In this document: piece by piece, positions 24,561 to 38,357 of the stretch | Layout: every line of letters starts with the position of its first letter | How positions within the stretch are numbered: position 1 is the stretch's first letter | Source: Manihot esculenta | Lineage: Eukaryota; Streptophyta; Magnoliopsida; Malpighiales; Euphorbiaceae | Reading direction: 5' to 3' | Length of the DNA stretch: 64,000 bases | Assembly (NCBI RefSeq): GCF_001659605.2 | Contig: NC_035174.2 | Span: 5,768,389-5,832,388, forward strand | Made by a program: the position numbers and the translations under genes | Notes under the pieces: generated by a model | Told to the model about the DNA's origin: nothing | What the model saw: only the letters and a program-made list of their open reading frames with translations | The model's database searches: none

Positions 24561-26787
24561 ATAGGTAGGCTTTCTGTATTATAAATGTATGGTTGTACAG
24601 ATTCTGCAGACTTAGTTGAGATCTTCTTTTGCCCAAATTCAGAAGTACAACAAGTGTATCATTTATGGTGGGCATAGTGTATCAAATTTTAGAATATTCC
24701 ATGTGCTTGTTCAAGCAAGTTTGGAGATATGAAGGAAGTATAATTTAGCATGTGAATAGATTGGTTGGTTTATGGTAAAATGGTCCAACAAATTTAGCTT
24801 GATTTTTAATTACATTTATTCATCCACATTAAGAAGGAAATAAACAACAATATCAGACAATTGAAGCTAATAAGATTCTTTCCACCTATGAGCTAATTAC
24901 ATTGGTTTAGGTTGAAGGGTGTAACTCACTGACTCAGTGATTATTAATAACAGAAAAAGAATACCCAATTGCTAATTTAAACAAGATTTATAGATTTGCT
25001 GAACATAATTAACTATGATGTTGATGTAATTAGAAAAAGAAAATAGTAATAAAAAACACATGCAGGCATGAAAATTTGAGGACAAAATCTCAGTGACTAG
25101 TGTGGCCACCACTGATCTAATGTTTTGCTACCATTTTCTGCAACCAGGCATCATGTTCTCCCAAGAATTACAATCATGATGTTGAAGCAAAAGTGGAAAT
25201 TAGAAATCATTGCCTCAGCTGCATGTGTAGGTCAAATCATGCACTGCTTAGCTCAAAAGCTTGAGAGAATAGTAAAAATCTTGCAGTTAAATTGCGAAAC
25301 TATTGCTTGTAAATCATATGAAACACAGCATTGCAGATCTTACATATTATAAAAAGGATCTATGTAATAGTTTTTTGGATTATTTATGCCATCAATACTC
25401 CAATTGCTTGGACAATTAATAGTGACATTCAACTTTAAGAAAGGAAATGAATGATAAGATTCTGATTTAAATTCAGATAACTATTAGAGCAACATTTCTT
25501 ATCAATCTTTTCTTTTCTTTCCTTTTCTTTTCTTTTCTTTTTTTAAAAAAAAAATAAAAAATTTAATGGGTATGTAAAGGCACTGAGTGGGGGAGACTTA
25601 GGATGTGACTATACTCTTTTGGGGTATTCTTGCCCATGTGAACATATATAGGTCAACAAGTTTCTGAATTATATAACAATCAGCCAATAATTTTTTATTT
25701 TAATTAAAATTACGAGATTTTTCATTAGTCTGAGTATTTATACATTTTGAGGTGGATAATAATTTTCATAATTTATAAATATTCTGAGATACTAGAAATG
25801 AAATAGAGGAATTAGAGATAAATTAAAATATTTATATTAACTTTTTTTTTTTAAAAAAAGGCAATTCAAAATTATATTTTATATTAAAGGTCTCATTATA
25901 GTTGAATGGATGATGAGGTATGGAATGATGTCCTGAAAGAAATTATTTTTATTTTATTTTTCCCAGTTCTAAATTTTAAAAGAAATGCTTTATATTTTTT
26001 TATGGCAATTCTTCCTCATAGGATACCAAAAGGAAAACTGATAAAGGAAAGGAGAGGAAACCTTTTCTTTGTGCTCTTTCGAAGTTCTATAGCTTTGGGC
26101 ATTGGCAAAAAGCTGGGATCGCTTCTCACGCGCGACACCCACTCATTATTCAGATGGAAACGGAATAAATAACTGCCCCCTTCGCCTGCGGCCCACAACC
26201 ACCCCCGTGAGGCGGTGCTGTTGGTGGTGGTAGGCTCCAGTGGGACCCCCATCAAACACGCACGTATGCAAAGCAGAATAAGAAGAAGCTGCTTCAACTT
26301 CCTTTTTCACTAACTTTCACGCCTGTGGCTTTGTTGCCCAAAGCTGGTCCTAAACCTGCTCACGCTCTCAATTGGTACGTCATTCACACGCAAAACCTTA
26401 CATTTATTTATTCATTCTCTCTTTTTCTTTTAATTAAAATCAGAAATTCAAAATCTAACCTAGCATTTACTCATTAAATTCAAAATCTAAATTTTGGCTT
26501 TTAGAAAGGAGAATCTAATGTAACCGTGGATTACTATAGAGCATCTCTACGATGTCTTTTTAAGGTCCAAAATCACATGTGGCCCAACTTTCTTTGTCTC
26601 TTCAACTCCTAACCAATCCCAGCTCACCACATAATTACATCTGAGACCACAATATCTCAATTATGTTAATTCCTCCTCCACCTTAAACCTTTGAAAACTA
26701 CTAAACTGCCCTTAATTACCATGATATAACACTTTCTGATTTGCTTTGCCTACCACATCCATTTGTAAACAACTGGTGGATTATTAC
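24561..26787. other. Intergenic DNA upstream of the DUF4228 gene
   Basis: AT-rich with a CTTTT-type microsatellite at about 25506-25545. A less AT-rich patch at 26090-26400 may belong to the promoter of the DUF4228 gene. A chance 75-codon ORF at 25125-25352 matches nothing I recognise. Confidence 0.5.
25506..25545. repeat. (TTTTC)n microsatellite
   Basis: Imperfect pentanucleotide repeat of T and C on the plus strand, followed by T and A runs. Confidence 0.75.
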
Positions 26788-26794
26788 TATAAAG
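26788..26794 (+). promoter_or_regulatory. TATA box of the DUF4228 gene
   Basis: TATAAAG, 70 bp before the start codon at 26864, followed by a CT-rich leader. The spacing leaves a leader of about 40 nt, normal for a plant promoter. Confidence 0.6.
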
Positions 26795-26863
26795 ACACTG
26801 CTGCTAGCTTCAACTTGCCCTCTCTCTCCCTGCTTCCTCCTCTTCTTCTTGAAGAAAAGGCAA

Positions 26864-27650
26864 ATGGGGAATTGTCAAGCTGTAGATGCCGCAACTCTAG
26901 CAATACAGTACCCCAGTGGGAAAGTAGAAAAGCTGTATTGGCCTGTGAGTGCTGCTGAGGTTATGAAGATGAACCCTGGTCACTATGTGGCTCTTCTCCT
27001 CTCCACCACCTTGTATCCGACGCATAAAAATGGTGAATGCCCCAACCCCACCAACAACAACAGCAACAACTCTGTTCGGATAACAAGAATTAAGCTTCTT
27101 AAGCCTACTGATACTCTTGTTCTTGGTCATGTTTATAGACTCATCACTACTCAAGGTTTATTGATTTCGTCCTTTCTTTGGCTTTGCTTTGTCTTGAGAG
27201 TTTAACTTGATTTAACTCTAATTTGTTTTGTGGGTTCCTTTGTTCTCCCCTTCAGAAGTTATGAAGGGACTGGTGGCTAAGAAAGAAGCAAAGCAGAAGA
27301 AAGACCAGTCAGCAGAGATGCAGTACATAGGGCTGGAGAAGGATCATCAGGTGAATCCTTTATATAATTATCCTGTTCTGAATTATGATTTTCCATAAAT
27401 TTTCCTTTTTTTTTTCCCAGAAGAACACAAAATGATATCTTTATTATGCTGATAAAGGCACATATAGAAATGATATCAATTATAATGCATGAAAATTAAC
27501 TAAGCTTTGCATGATACTGAACATGTTCAGGTGACCAAAAATGAAAGAACCAGAACAAGAACAGCAACGGCTACCAACTCTGCCAGCGCCGCAGCCAGAT
27601 CAAGAACATGGCAACCCTCACTTCAAAGCATCTCAGAGGCTAGCAGCTAG
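26864..27650 (+). CDS. DUF4228 (PADRE) domain protein
   Basis: Three exons, 26864-27155, 27256-27350 and 27531-27650, join in frame with GT-AG introns to give 168 residues. The start MGNCQAVDAATLAIQYPSGK is typical of the family. Gly2 and Cys4 fit N-myristoylation and palmitoylation, so peripheral membrane location is likely. The middle block VEKLYWPVSAAEVMK, HYVALL, ITRIKLLKPTDTLVLGHVYRLIT is the DUF4228 core. It is interrupted by an Asn-rich insert (NPTNNNSNNS). The last third is charged, then Arg/Thr/Ser-rich and probably disordered. Members are plant-specific and often induced by pathogens or abiotic stress; the molecular role is unknown. The longer ORF beginning at 26741 lies upstream of the TATA box and is not the likely start. 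Confidence 0.92.
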
Positions 27651-30436
27651 TCATGTTTATCATCTTCCTGCCATGCTTACATGAAGAACAGATCAGGTCA
27701 TCTGCACACAATCCAGCCCTTTATTCTGAACCTGCCAAATTTAGAATATACAGATCTTCCATGAAGGCAGCTGGGTAGATTTATAGCAGAGGGAAATGAA
27801 TCTCTGGTCCCTTTATGTGCATATTTGGGTAATTCAAAGTTGTGTAGCAAAAAGGGTATATGAAACATAATGTTTAGTAGATGTTCTTTTGAAATGAAGT
27901 AAAGACTTCTGCTGAAATTGGAGGTGATTCCTTTAACAGCTGTGTTCTTGATAATTTATAGCCAAGAACAGAAACAAAAGATTTTATTTTTCTAGATGAG
28001 ATTCAAAGAAAAAACAAAGAAAATTTCAGATATCCTGGATCAAAATTTAGAATCTCAGTCTCTAATTGATGTCATTAAAATTTCTCAAAATTAAAAAAAA
28101 AAAGAAAAAGAGAAAAGAGAAAGGAAAGCCCAAATATAAATATATATGTTTGGCTATGATATCTTACGTCAGACGTGATGGAAACAAAGATATTTCCGGC
28201 AATTGCCTGGCCAGCTAGTTGCCAAGGAACAAGAATGGTCTGGAGAGAAGCTGAATATTTAATACCCAGGTGGTTCAGATTCACATCTAGATTACTAAAA
28301 CGCTAATAACAAATGGGTTAAAATAATAAATGGATTTGATATTCATTTAAAGATTGAGGTTGAACCGACAATAATATATATCCCATGTTCTATATCTGTT
28401 CTTCTGAACTACATTAACACTAAAATGTTAGAGATTAGTGTGTAAAAGAATTCTCTTAATACAAGTTAACACCTAGTCATTATTAGCTGATCCTTCTTCC
28501 CAGATGAAGAACTGGGATGGATGTTTAGGGAAATTGATAAGGGTATAGAGAAGAGCTTTAGAATAATTTAATCAGTATTTGACCTAACAAGATTCAAGCA
28601 GAAAGATCACAAAGATATACCTACGATGATTATTGGATCTGTACATTTTTGACTTTGAAACAATCATTACATCGATAATTTTCAGTGCATTAAAAGAAGT
28701 GGGACTCTTTCTTAATGCTAAAACATTACATCATTTGTTGCATTTCTCTCTTCTCTTTACATATTCAACATGCAATACAGACCAGATAATTGCTACAAAA
28801 GCAAAAGATTTTCCCTTTTTCTTTCATTTAATAGCCTAATGGTATGCATAATAATTCTTTCATAGCAACATTTGAAGTAGGACAAGGACAACTCCAACCA
28901 ACTCTCCATTACCGCATTCTCTAAGTATATGGCTATGTTTGAAAATATTAACTGTTTTAGCAGCGAATAGCTGTTTTTATAATAATTAGCTAATAAATAA
29001 TAGTGTTTTGACTGAGCTAAAAATAATAACATTCCTTTTAAAATTGATGCCAAATAGAGCTTATATGCTGGTTCTGAAAGGAGACATAAGAAGGAAAATA
29101 TTTCTACACGGTTTATTATAGAGAAATTAGGAAATATTTTGTAATAATATTACTTGTTTGTCTGCAAGTTGCAAGGGTACCTGAAAGAACTTAGAAATCT
29201 TCTACGTGTGGGGCCATCAACTATTGTTTGCCAATATCTACCAAATCTATAGCACTATACAGAATTTGTCTCCACTTAGAACAATCATTGAATATTAGAA
29301 TCAGATTAATGAGTTGTGAAGCAATGAATAGAGAATGTAGGCCATAGCATACCTGATTGAGCTTGCTGGGTCATTAATATCTTCCTCACAGGCTCAGCCT
29401 CCCAATTAATAGTTGAGAATAACACCTACCAAAACAGATGTACCATAATTGACTCTTATTGCTACTCTCATGGTAGCTCAAGTTTCTTAGTCCAAGCAGT
29501 TATATGCCAATTTTTGTTCACAACTATTCTCTTTTGGAGAATACAGGCTGAACTTTCACAGCCCTTTAGAGATGATGCTGGTGATTGGAACTAGAGCCAC
29601 GCTTCTGATAATTAGCCATAACTTTTTGCAAGGAACAGGTTCCTTCTTTGAAAGCATGAAAATGAGATCATCTCTAGCTCTTATTTCCATGCTATAACTT
29701 GTGAATAAGAGATCTTTGTATTCTCTTTTAGCTGAATCTCTAAAATTGACACTAGATTCCAAATCTGGCCTCATACTCATCCTATAGCAGACCAAGCTGA
29801 CGATGTAAAAAATGGCTGTATTGTCCACAAGGATAAGGATAGAAATTTAGAAACCTAAATGGGTTGTTTATCTCCTTTCTTGTACTATATATCGCATGTT
29901 CTAGTGGCTATTATCGTAAAGGACTCATGTTTTTCAATAACAAGATCAGAAAGGTGAGCTTTTGTTTAACAAAGCATGTTTCCTTGGGTTGTTTGATCAA
30001 AATATGGAGACAGCTTTAATTCGATCAAACCCACAAAGAAAATTGGATTCAAAATCTTTCATCTCTGAGACATGAACTCGTTATCCTAATAAAGGCATTT
30101 GCTTTGGCATGCTACAGAAAGTTTGTTGATGAAGAAGGAGAATGGAGGCACCAATCATAAAAAATTAAAGCATGTCAAATCTTTACTTCAAAACAAATAT
30201 ATAAGTCTTATGCTTTAAGTTTATGGTTTATTGAAAGTGCTGTAACACCAAAAAGTCTACTTAAACATTCAAAACTCACACTCAAAAAAGGTTATCAACA
30301 AGCTGGAACTCCGCAACTGAACATCTTTTTCCTCATATAACATACTATAGCAATAACCTTTAAAGCGTACTTTGACAATTGCATCAAACTCCTTGAGGGA
30401 TCACACATTTCCAAGTTTTGTGAAAAATTTACATTC
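27651..30436. other. Intergenic DNA between DUF4228 and WLIM1
   Basis: The two genes converge. The first 300 bases are probable 3' UTR of the DUF4228 gene and the last 200 or so that of WLIM1. The rest is AT-rich, with no credible ORF, RNA gene or transposon domain seen on either strand. Confidence 0.5.
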
Positions 30437-33411
30437 TCACTCTGCTGCTGCAGTCTCAGTCACCGGTTTAGCCTGGTCTTGCCTGTCAAGTTGGCTGAAA
30501 TTTCCCTTCTCCTTAAAGAGTTGGTTGTGGTGGTGCCTACAATAGAGACGATGCTCGTGGGCTACATAGTTCGATGGGCTGATTACACAGCCTCCATGGG
30601 TGCACCTGAAACAGGCCTTGTGATAAGATGAACCATCGACTGCCACCTGAAAGAAGCAGAGAGCTGGAGTAAGACAACCACGCAAAACATCCTACTTCTA
30701 TTTTTCCAAGAATTCAGAATTATGTCTATGTGTCTTGGAACATCAAAAACATGAAGGAAAAAGTTTGCTAGGACCAGAATTTTTTCCGGATCAGGTTTTG
30801 TGTTCAAGTTTCATTATGTATAATAAAGGAGAAGCATATGACTCAAAGAGATTGACGTACAAGTATCAAGCTCATAGGCCAACACAAAGTTTTGCCTCAT
30901 TTGTTCAAGCTTTAATCAAACTTTTTCAAAATTGAGTTTCTATACTGTGCTTACAGAATTCATCCATATGCAGGATTGAGTTTTTATAATATTCATCTCC
31001 ATTTGCATTAATTGTGCTCAAAGAACAAGTAAACAATCTACTCCATTCATTTGAACAGATTATTTACTCTCTAATTTTGACATACGTGGACCAGATCCAG
31101 TCCCTGTTTGCATGAAACAACAAAATGGCTCTTTTCATGCGGCCAGAATCATCAAATTATTATGAAAAAAAAATTGTTCAATTATGAGTTTGAACTGTAT
31201 AGCACACAATACGACCCCTACCACATTAACTTGCCACATTACCTTTTCAAGTGGATATACGGTTTTCTTGCAAGCAACACATTTGTCCTGAGTTCCAGCA
31301 AACAGGCTTGAAACTTTGCTGTTGCTATTGACCTGCACACATGATTTCATGTACAATGTTTATCATCTTGAGAATCATTTTAGACCTCAACTAATTAATT
31401 GTGAAATATTTCTACATTATAATTAATACAATTGAGAAAGTTAAGATATAATACCTGATCGGCAGATCTGTCAACTCTAACAGTTTTTGGAGTGCCTAGA
31501 GAAGAGAAAAGGAGAAAACTAGTACATAAAAAGATGAAAAGAAGACATTAGAACATCTATGCATTAGAACACTTAATAACCATTAATCACCTTCAAAGCT
31601 TTTATCCAAGCTTCCAGTCATCTTAAACAGTTGATCAAAGTGAGGCTTGCAGTACAAAACACCTTCAAAGGAGGAGTAATTACTCAGCTGAAAAAGCATA
31701 GAAGAAAGGATCAAGATCCCATACAGAACATCAAACAGAACATAAAGGTCATAGTCCATTGTATGCATACAGACATGGGCACCAAGTTCTAGGTGCAACT
31801 TAATCATATTTTAAAGCCAAGCAGAGATGGAGGATTCCCAAATATGTCCAGCATCTTGAGATTACCAGTATAACTTCAAACTCAATTCCATTCAAGTTTT
31901 AACAATATTAGGTATCTGCAATCCTAAGGCATTACCAGTTTAAGATTCTTCAATCACCAACTGTGGCTACTCTATGTGATCAATCCCCATCACCAACATA
32001 AAATTTAGATTATTGACGCACAACAGTAATAAATTTTTGGTGAAAAAGTTGATAGATTATGAAAACAATCAACACATTAAAGTTGGAATCATAAATGATG
32101 CCAAGGTTTGAGAAGGAAATAAACCCAAATTTTGATGATTTTAAGATTGACAATATTGTTGGAGAAATTAGCAAGGGCGAAGATCAACACGTATCATGTT
32201 CCCAAGGCAAAATCATGCAGCTAATTAAAAAAGAAACAAAACATGAATTTTCTTTCTCCAAATTAATTGACAGCACTTGGTATGGGGTAGAAAGAAGGGA
32301 GGTGGGGGAATTGCCAGTAATGTTTTCTATGTGACGCTCCAGCCTTGCAGATCACCGTACCAATAACATTCACACAAAACAGATGTCAACTAAAACAAAT
32401 TGCTTCAGCAACTACACTATAAATGTCCATTGGATTGCAGAGTTTTCCCTTGATATTCTAACCAAGTTCTAACATTGAGATACACATGCATCAAATATAT
32501 TCCCCCCATTATGCTTAAATTTTGATACGTTTAAAGACAGTTTTTGTTCCGTGGATTCAAAATACATTAAATCCCCTTCTTCTAATCTCTCTCTTCCCAA
32601 CTACCCACTGGGGACCAGCAAAAGTAAACAGAAGACGTTGCTTCTCAACTTTTCAAAGTGTATGTTTGAGTGGTTGCCTGTGGGACGCACCCCTATACTG
32701 CTTAAAATCAGAATTTACTGATGAATTTATAGACCAAGTAGATGAAGCTAACATATCACTTTCCAACCAGTACAGAAAGCATTGATATGGAAACAACCAT
32801 CCAGCTGAGTTGGTCATGTGATGAGAAAGAACCAAACCCTATAAACAAAAATCCAATTAAAGAAACCCTTTTTTAAGTACTCAAGTAATACATAATCAAT
32901 CGAAAATCAGAAGGTTTCGCGCATAGATCAGCGCGATTAACTAGTATCATCTACCAACAGACTCATTAACACATCTAATCCATGATATACATGAAGAAAC
33001 CAGCGTCATAAAGTCCTTTTAATTATATACCGTTCAACAAACTCATGAATCATGATCATCATCCAAAATCACACAAATGACTAAACTTAAAGGAGAGTAT
33101 ACGCATCGTTGAACATTATCAACAGCAAAGACATGAACATAGCATATCAAAATGATGAAATTCAAGAGAAAGTTTCCATCTTTGATTCTTTCTCTGATTT
33201 GAGCACGAGTTCTTCTACATGTATGTCTGAAGGAACTACACATAGGTGAGAAGAAAAAAAGGTGGGTTCTGACCTTAAGGGTACCCTTGCAGTGGTGGCA
33301 CCTGAAACAAGCCTTGTGATAGACTTTGTTGTCGGCGGTAAGCTGATCCACCAAGTATACAGTCTTCTCACATGCCTTACACTTCTGGGTTGTCCCTCCA
33401 AATGTTGCCAT
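30437..33411 (-). CDS. WLIM1: WLIM1-type two-LIM-domain actin-binding protein
   Basis: Five exons, 33411-33274, 31687-31591, 31495-31455, 31332-31243 and 30646-30437, give 191 residues, the family's normal length. LIM1 has all eight zinc ligands: C11, C14, H32, C35, C38, C41, C59 and H62. LIM2 has C110, C113, H131, C134, C137, C142, C158 and H161, with the plant-specific longer C-x4-C spacing. The interdomain piece SSLFAGTQDKC and the C-terminal KEKGNFSQLD are hallmarks of WLIM1. Such proteins bind and bundle actin filaments and also enter the nucleus. The start MATFGGTTQKCKAC is the conserved one; an upstream in-frame ATG at 33477 lies in the leader. The first intron is about 1.6 kb. A G-box (CACGTG) lies 316 bp upstream at 33727. 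Confidence 0.95.
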
Positions 33412-36357
33412 ATTTGATGAACCTGTCTCCTTAGCTTCTCTTCCTCTATGTATCTTCCACACCCAAGTGGATATCAACTGAATTGGGAGAAACTCTGTAG
33501 CGTCTTTTTTCAGATGATTGCCGATAAAGAGAAGACTTTCAAAATTCTCAGATTCACAGCTGAGAGATAAATATTAAATACACATCTCTTTTTTTTTTTT
33601 TTTTCTGGAAGAACCTCACTGTCTGGATAGACTTTCAAATTTTGTACATAATAGAAACATACGTGGCATTTTTGTAATTTTATGAGGCAAAAATTTAGTA
33701 AATTACTTTACTAATGTCTGGCAGAGCACGTGTCACTCTCCTATTGGGGAAGCAGACAGTAAATTTCAACCTCCTTCAGGCGCAAATTACCTAATGCACC
33801 TACATTCAGACATGAGCGTCAAATTTTACAAGAGGCGCGTGTTATTTAATCCTTGTAAAAGATTCAATTTCAACGCCCCCATAATGATATAGATTTTTTC
33901 CTTTTAGTTATTATTAATTTGGTTCACATTTATAATAAAAAAATTTTAATTTTAGATCATAATATTAAAAGCGAAAATAAAAAATTAAAGGGAAAATTTT
34001 TGATTTTTTTTTTAAAATTATACATTTGTCTTACTATAATTTTTGCCATTTTTCTTGCTTTAATTTTATATCTTTAAATTTATCAGTAAAAATTAAAACG
34101 GTGGGTTTAAAATTGGAAGTATAGAAATAGAGGAGATAGATAATAGTGACATATGATTCTCCACCTTCATTTTTCTTCTTCTTTTTTCTTTTTTTTTTTT
34201 TTAAAGAAAAAAAGCTCCCTTCTCCTCTGATTTCTTTTGGGTTTATTATAGATTCCGGCTGGATGGTTATTGGTTTCCATGTGTCACGCGTTTATTAGTC
34301 AATTAGAAAATAAATTTATTTCATTCATAGGTTGGTACAATAAATAATTCTGTATTTAAATTCAGGTCTCCACTGCCTAAACTAACTTTCCTATTTAAGT
34401 TATTTATTTATTTTTAAATAAATTACAATGATATTCATGAAATTTAATTTATCTAATTAAAATATATATTTATTTTTAATATTACATTAAAATATTTTCA
34501 TAATTTTATTTTATTAATCACTAAAAATATTCGTCTAAATTATTTAGACTTAAACACTTGAGATAACAATATTATTGACTCTAAATAATGAAGGAAAAAG
34601 AGATTGATTGCATATTGATAGGAAAAGAATGATGTGATTAAAATTATGTCTGGTGCAAAATTTAAGAATTTATTTGGAATGAGAGCAATAGTCTTTTTGA
34701 TATTCTCTAATAATAAATTAATTGGATATTTTTAATAATTAATGGAATAAAAATATGAAAATATTTCAATTAAATAAATTAAATCTCATAGATATATATG
34801 ATAATAATTTACCCTAAAAAAAATTAAGTATATTTTGCTAATTGCAGTTTTTTTTTCATATTATTTCATCATTGCAAAAGTCATCCGATTGACATTTTAT
34901 TATTTTTTATTTTTGCTTTTGGCATAAAAGAATGAAATTAATTAACAAAAATAGGTTGGACTGGATTATTATAATGACAGACCAAAACTTATAAATATTT
35001 TGCAATTAGAATTTTGTTTTAAAAAAAATTATTTTTGAAAAACTTCTCAATCATCAATCATCTTTGGAGCCTACCAACAACCGAAAGCTGGACGCCGTCC
35101 ATATTCCTCTCCTTTCCCACCTAATTTAATTTAAGAACGTTCAAAGACGAGGCAGGAAATGGGCATGGCAATGCGGGGCCAGCCTGGATTTCTGGTTGGA
35201 ATTTTATTCTAATTTTTTCAATATAATTATAAATATTATTCCCGCAATTTCAAAACTATTATTCATCTTTTCTTTTTAAATTATCTTAAAATCGTTGTAT
35301 TTTTTATATAAATTCATTATCATTGAAAATCAAACGTTGTTATATTTTAACCTTTTCATAATTTAGTATCGACATCCAGTAGGAATAATTGAAAAAACAA
35401 AAATAATTTATTTCAGAAACAATAATTTTAAAATTTTTTCTCGAAAAATGACTTAATTTTTTAATTAAAAAAATTTCTAGTAATTTATTTTCTTGAGTGA
35501 TTCAAATATAAAAAATACAAAAAAAATCTGAAAGTTATTTTAAACGAAATATATGAACGTTAAGCTCAATTCAAATTCAGATTTGAAATTTGATTTTTAA
35601 TTTATTGATATCTAATTAATTCTGAGGAAAATTAAACGTTATTTATCTTGTTGACTAAGCTCATAAACTCATCGGTTTGAGTATGGACTTACTATTGAAG
35701 TAATTATTTTTTATTAATTATATTTAAAATTCATTTAACGTCACGATGATGAACCTAATAAATTATAATAATGACACAATTAATTAAATTACAATGGTTA
35801 TGAATCACATATATTTTCCATAGTTATATATACATATTGTACTTTTTTAATTCAGTCAAATATTAATGTCTTGTTTGGAGCAATTTATTTTGGAAGAACA
35901 AAATTCAAATAAATCCGTACTTAATTATAAATGGTTCATTAAATTAAAAAATGAAAACAAACCCATTTTTAACGTTGTTTAGCTGATCTATAACAGTTAA
36001 TTTTTAGCTGAATTTGTTACCTTTTTCTGTATAAAAGAGGACTATCAATAAAGGGGAGGGGACATAATTTTTCTCATCCAAACAAAAGCTTCTGTTAGCT
36101 TGTCTATCTTGGAGGCTCTAGTTTTCCTCGAATTAAACCTGGTACTTCTCTCAGTCTTTCTTTTATCTATCAAAATTGGTAAAGCAAGAAACATGCTTTT
36201 CACATAAATTTCCTTGTTCATAATCCAAGACCAGTAACCAGGTCTCAGGTTATAGGACACAGCAGAACAAGAATTCGTTTACAAGAAGCTGGGGATTATT
36301 CCACTTAAAAACAAACAAAATCATGAAACATCCAATGTTGTCATCAGCAATAACTGC
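33412..36357. other. WLIM1 promoter and AT-rich intergenic DNA
   Basis: 33412-33600 is the probable leader and core promoter of WLIM1 (minus). From about 33850 to 36000 the DNA is strongly AT-rich with poly-A/T tracts and no credible ORF. The last 300 bases before 36357 are probable 3' UTR of the SDH7-like gene (minus). No transposon protein is recognised. Confidence 0.5.
33727..33732. promoter_or_regulatory. G-box CACGTG upstream of WLIM1
   Basis: Perfect G-box core in the context GCACGTGTC, 316 bp upstream of the WLIM1 start codon. bZIP and bHLH factors bind this core; use in this gene is inferred from position only. Confidence 0.4.
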
Positions 36358-38357
36358 TCATTCAAGCACTTCCCTCTTCTGCTTTTCTATCCACCAAGCA
36401 CGTTCCTCTTCTTCATTTCTATCTACCACCCGCATTAAAACAACTGCACAAACTTGAAGGCACAAGGCTGCGGTAGACACGCAATGTAAGAGTACTCACA
36501 GACATAAAAGGCAAACAAAATCTAACATCACTGTGTAAACATATATATATAAACTTCAAAGACAAGTCAAAGTAAAAAAGTGGATGTTATGAGACACACA
36601 TGCGGTTAATTTATCACAAAGCCATTCATGATATGAGAAGGCGGCATAACATTTGAGCAGTCAACACAATAGAAAATGTTGTTGCTAATGGCTGCTCAAA
36701 CGAAATTTCACAATCAGGAAAGGTGGTTTTTGTGTTCTTACTACCATGACCGACATAAAAAGCTTTCAATGGGAACAAATGTTACCCTTGTAGGGAGGAT
36801 ATGGAGCTTGCATATGCAGTGCAGTCAAGTCTTCGCAAACATCTAAAGAGGAGGAAATAAAACCTTCTTATAGCAATTCATACTTCAACAAGCAGGCAAA
36901 CCTTTTTAAATTTGCTCAGCCCTACGGGTGATATTTGCTAAATATAAAGGCACATTCAATGGCAAAGGTGTCTTATACAGCTGCAAATAAGCAAGGTGCA
37001 GAAAGTGGACAAGAAAAAGAACATGCATGTGATTAGGGCATCAAAAGGACATGTAACCTACCAAATCCAATTATAAGACCGTCTGGAACTCTTTTAACCC
37101 TCCCCACACTCTTCTTATGGGATTTGAATCGCTTGAGGGCTGGGTCTTCTGCCAAAAGCTGCAATATGTAGATTTAGAACCACAGAGCTCATGAATTAAA
37201 AACACCCCAAGTGACACTATGCCAAGTTGAGTTTACACATTAATTTGCACAACAACAAAATAATGCAGGTACGGTTGGACATTTATAGGTTAAAATACGA
37301 AAAGTTCCTTCACAAAAGTCATATAGTTTAGAGTCTTCAGACAGCTTGTGCTTAGCTAGCATTATCTTCATGCAGAAACCCCACTTAAATGACTTTCTAA
37401 GAGTGAGAAAGGAATAGATACCATGTCTTAAAACAAAAAGAAAATGAAGCCATGTTATTTCATCAAAGCATAGAATGCAAGTGATGACTCAAAAAGCTCC
37501 AATAAGACCAGGAAATCCCAGTTCCACCATCCCAGCTGTGCCCTCAGGTGCCACTATTTTGTCCCTTAACACAAAAAAAAAGGTCGTTAATCATACGCGA
37601 AACCAAAAGATATCCAAAGCATGTCACTGGACCAAGTTGGTATTCAGATGATGGATCAACAATCAAGCCAGCACAATCGAAATTCAAGAACTCTTATTAT
37701 CTAAAAGATTATACATTATACTAGACTGAAATGTCGCAAGCGATTTACTCGAAGGGAAAATCTTGATATCCATAAGACATTACAGCGGAAAGACCCTTTC
37801 TTTGAAGATACTTAAATAGTCATAAAAATGAAGAATAAAACATCTTTTCACCCCAAAAAAAGGGTTTTCAAAAACCTAAGCAATTAAGCAATAGCAAGTC
37901 ATGACTGAGAAAAAGAAACTGTGAGGGAGAGATTGAGAAAGGAGAAACACACAGCTTTTTCGCGAGGCCCGGGTTCGACGTCGAATCCAGGACGCGAAAG
38001 AGAGAGTGCGTCCTGAGCCTTACGAATTACGAAAGAGAAGAAACGGTAAGAGGAATAGCTAAATCAAATACAAATCAATCAGAAAAACATCGATCAGATA
38101 TAATCATAAGAACAAATTACCTGAGAGTGAGACCGAAAACGAGAAGAGATGGTGGAATTATTGAGCAAGAATGCCTTTTTTTTTTTTCCTTCTTCACGAG
38201 AAAAAATGATGGGGAGCGTGATCAGAATGGCTGACCCACCAGGAAATCTCTCCTTAAAAATTGAAATAATGGATTTTGCAGTGGTGCCCCTGTATACTTT
38301 CCTCTTTCTTTTCTTCTTCGTATAAAAATGTGATTTTGGTGAAGCCCCGTCTGCCAC
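36358..38357 (-). CDS. Small mitochondrial single-TM protein, SDH subunit 7-like
   Basis: Exons ending at 38121, then 38018-37953, 37158-37062 and 36467-36358, join in frame with GT-AG introns. The conserved N-terminal block FLLNNSTISSRFRSHSQ, then QDALSLSR, VEPGPREKALLAEDPALKRF and KSHKKSV, resembles plant succinate dehydrogenase subunit 7 as I remember it. A hydrophobic stretch (GLIIGFALCLQVCAVVLM) gives one membrane span. The acidic/basic tail ends in KQKREVLE. SDH7 is a plant-specific accessory subunit of complex II in the inner mitochondrial membrane. The expected initiator codon of the conserved block (38177-38175) reads AAG, not ATG, beside an A12 run. The nearest in-frame ATG is at 38357, giving 169 residues instead of about 109. 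The C-terminal exon fits less well than the middle, so identity is moderate; the gene itself is well supported by its splicing. Confidence 0.6.
38176..38187. repeat. T12 homopolymer beside the lost SDH7-like start
   Basis: Twelve T on the plus strand (A12 in gene sense) directly before the codon where the family start is expected. Slippage or miscalled bases in this run could explain the missing ATG. Confidence 0.9.

Noticed and set aside
25125..25352. 75-codon plus-strand ORF
   Set aside because: Lacks homology I can recognise and has no promoter-like sequence in front.
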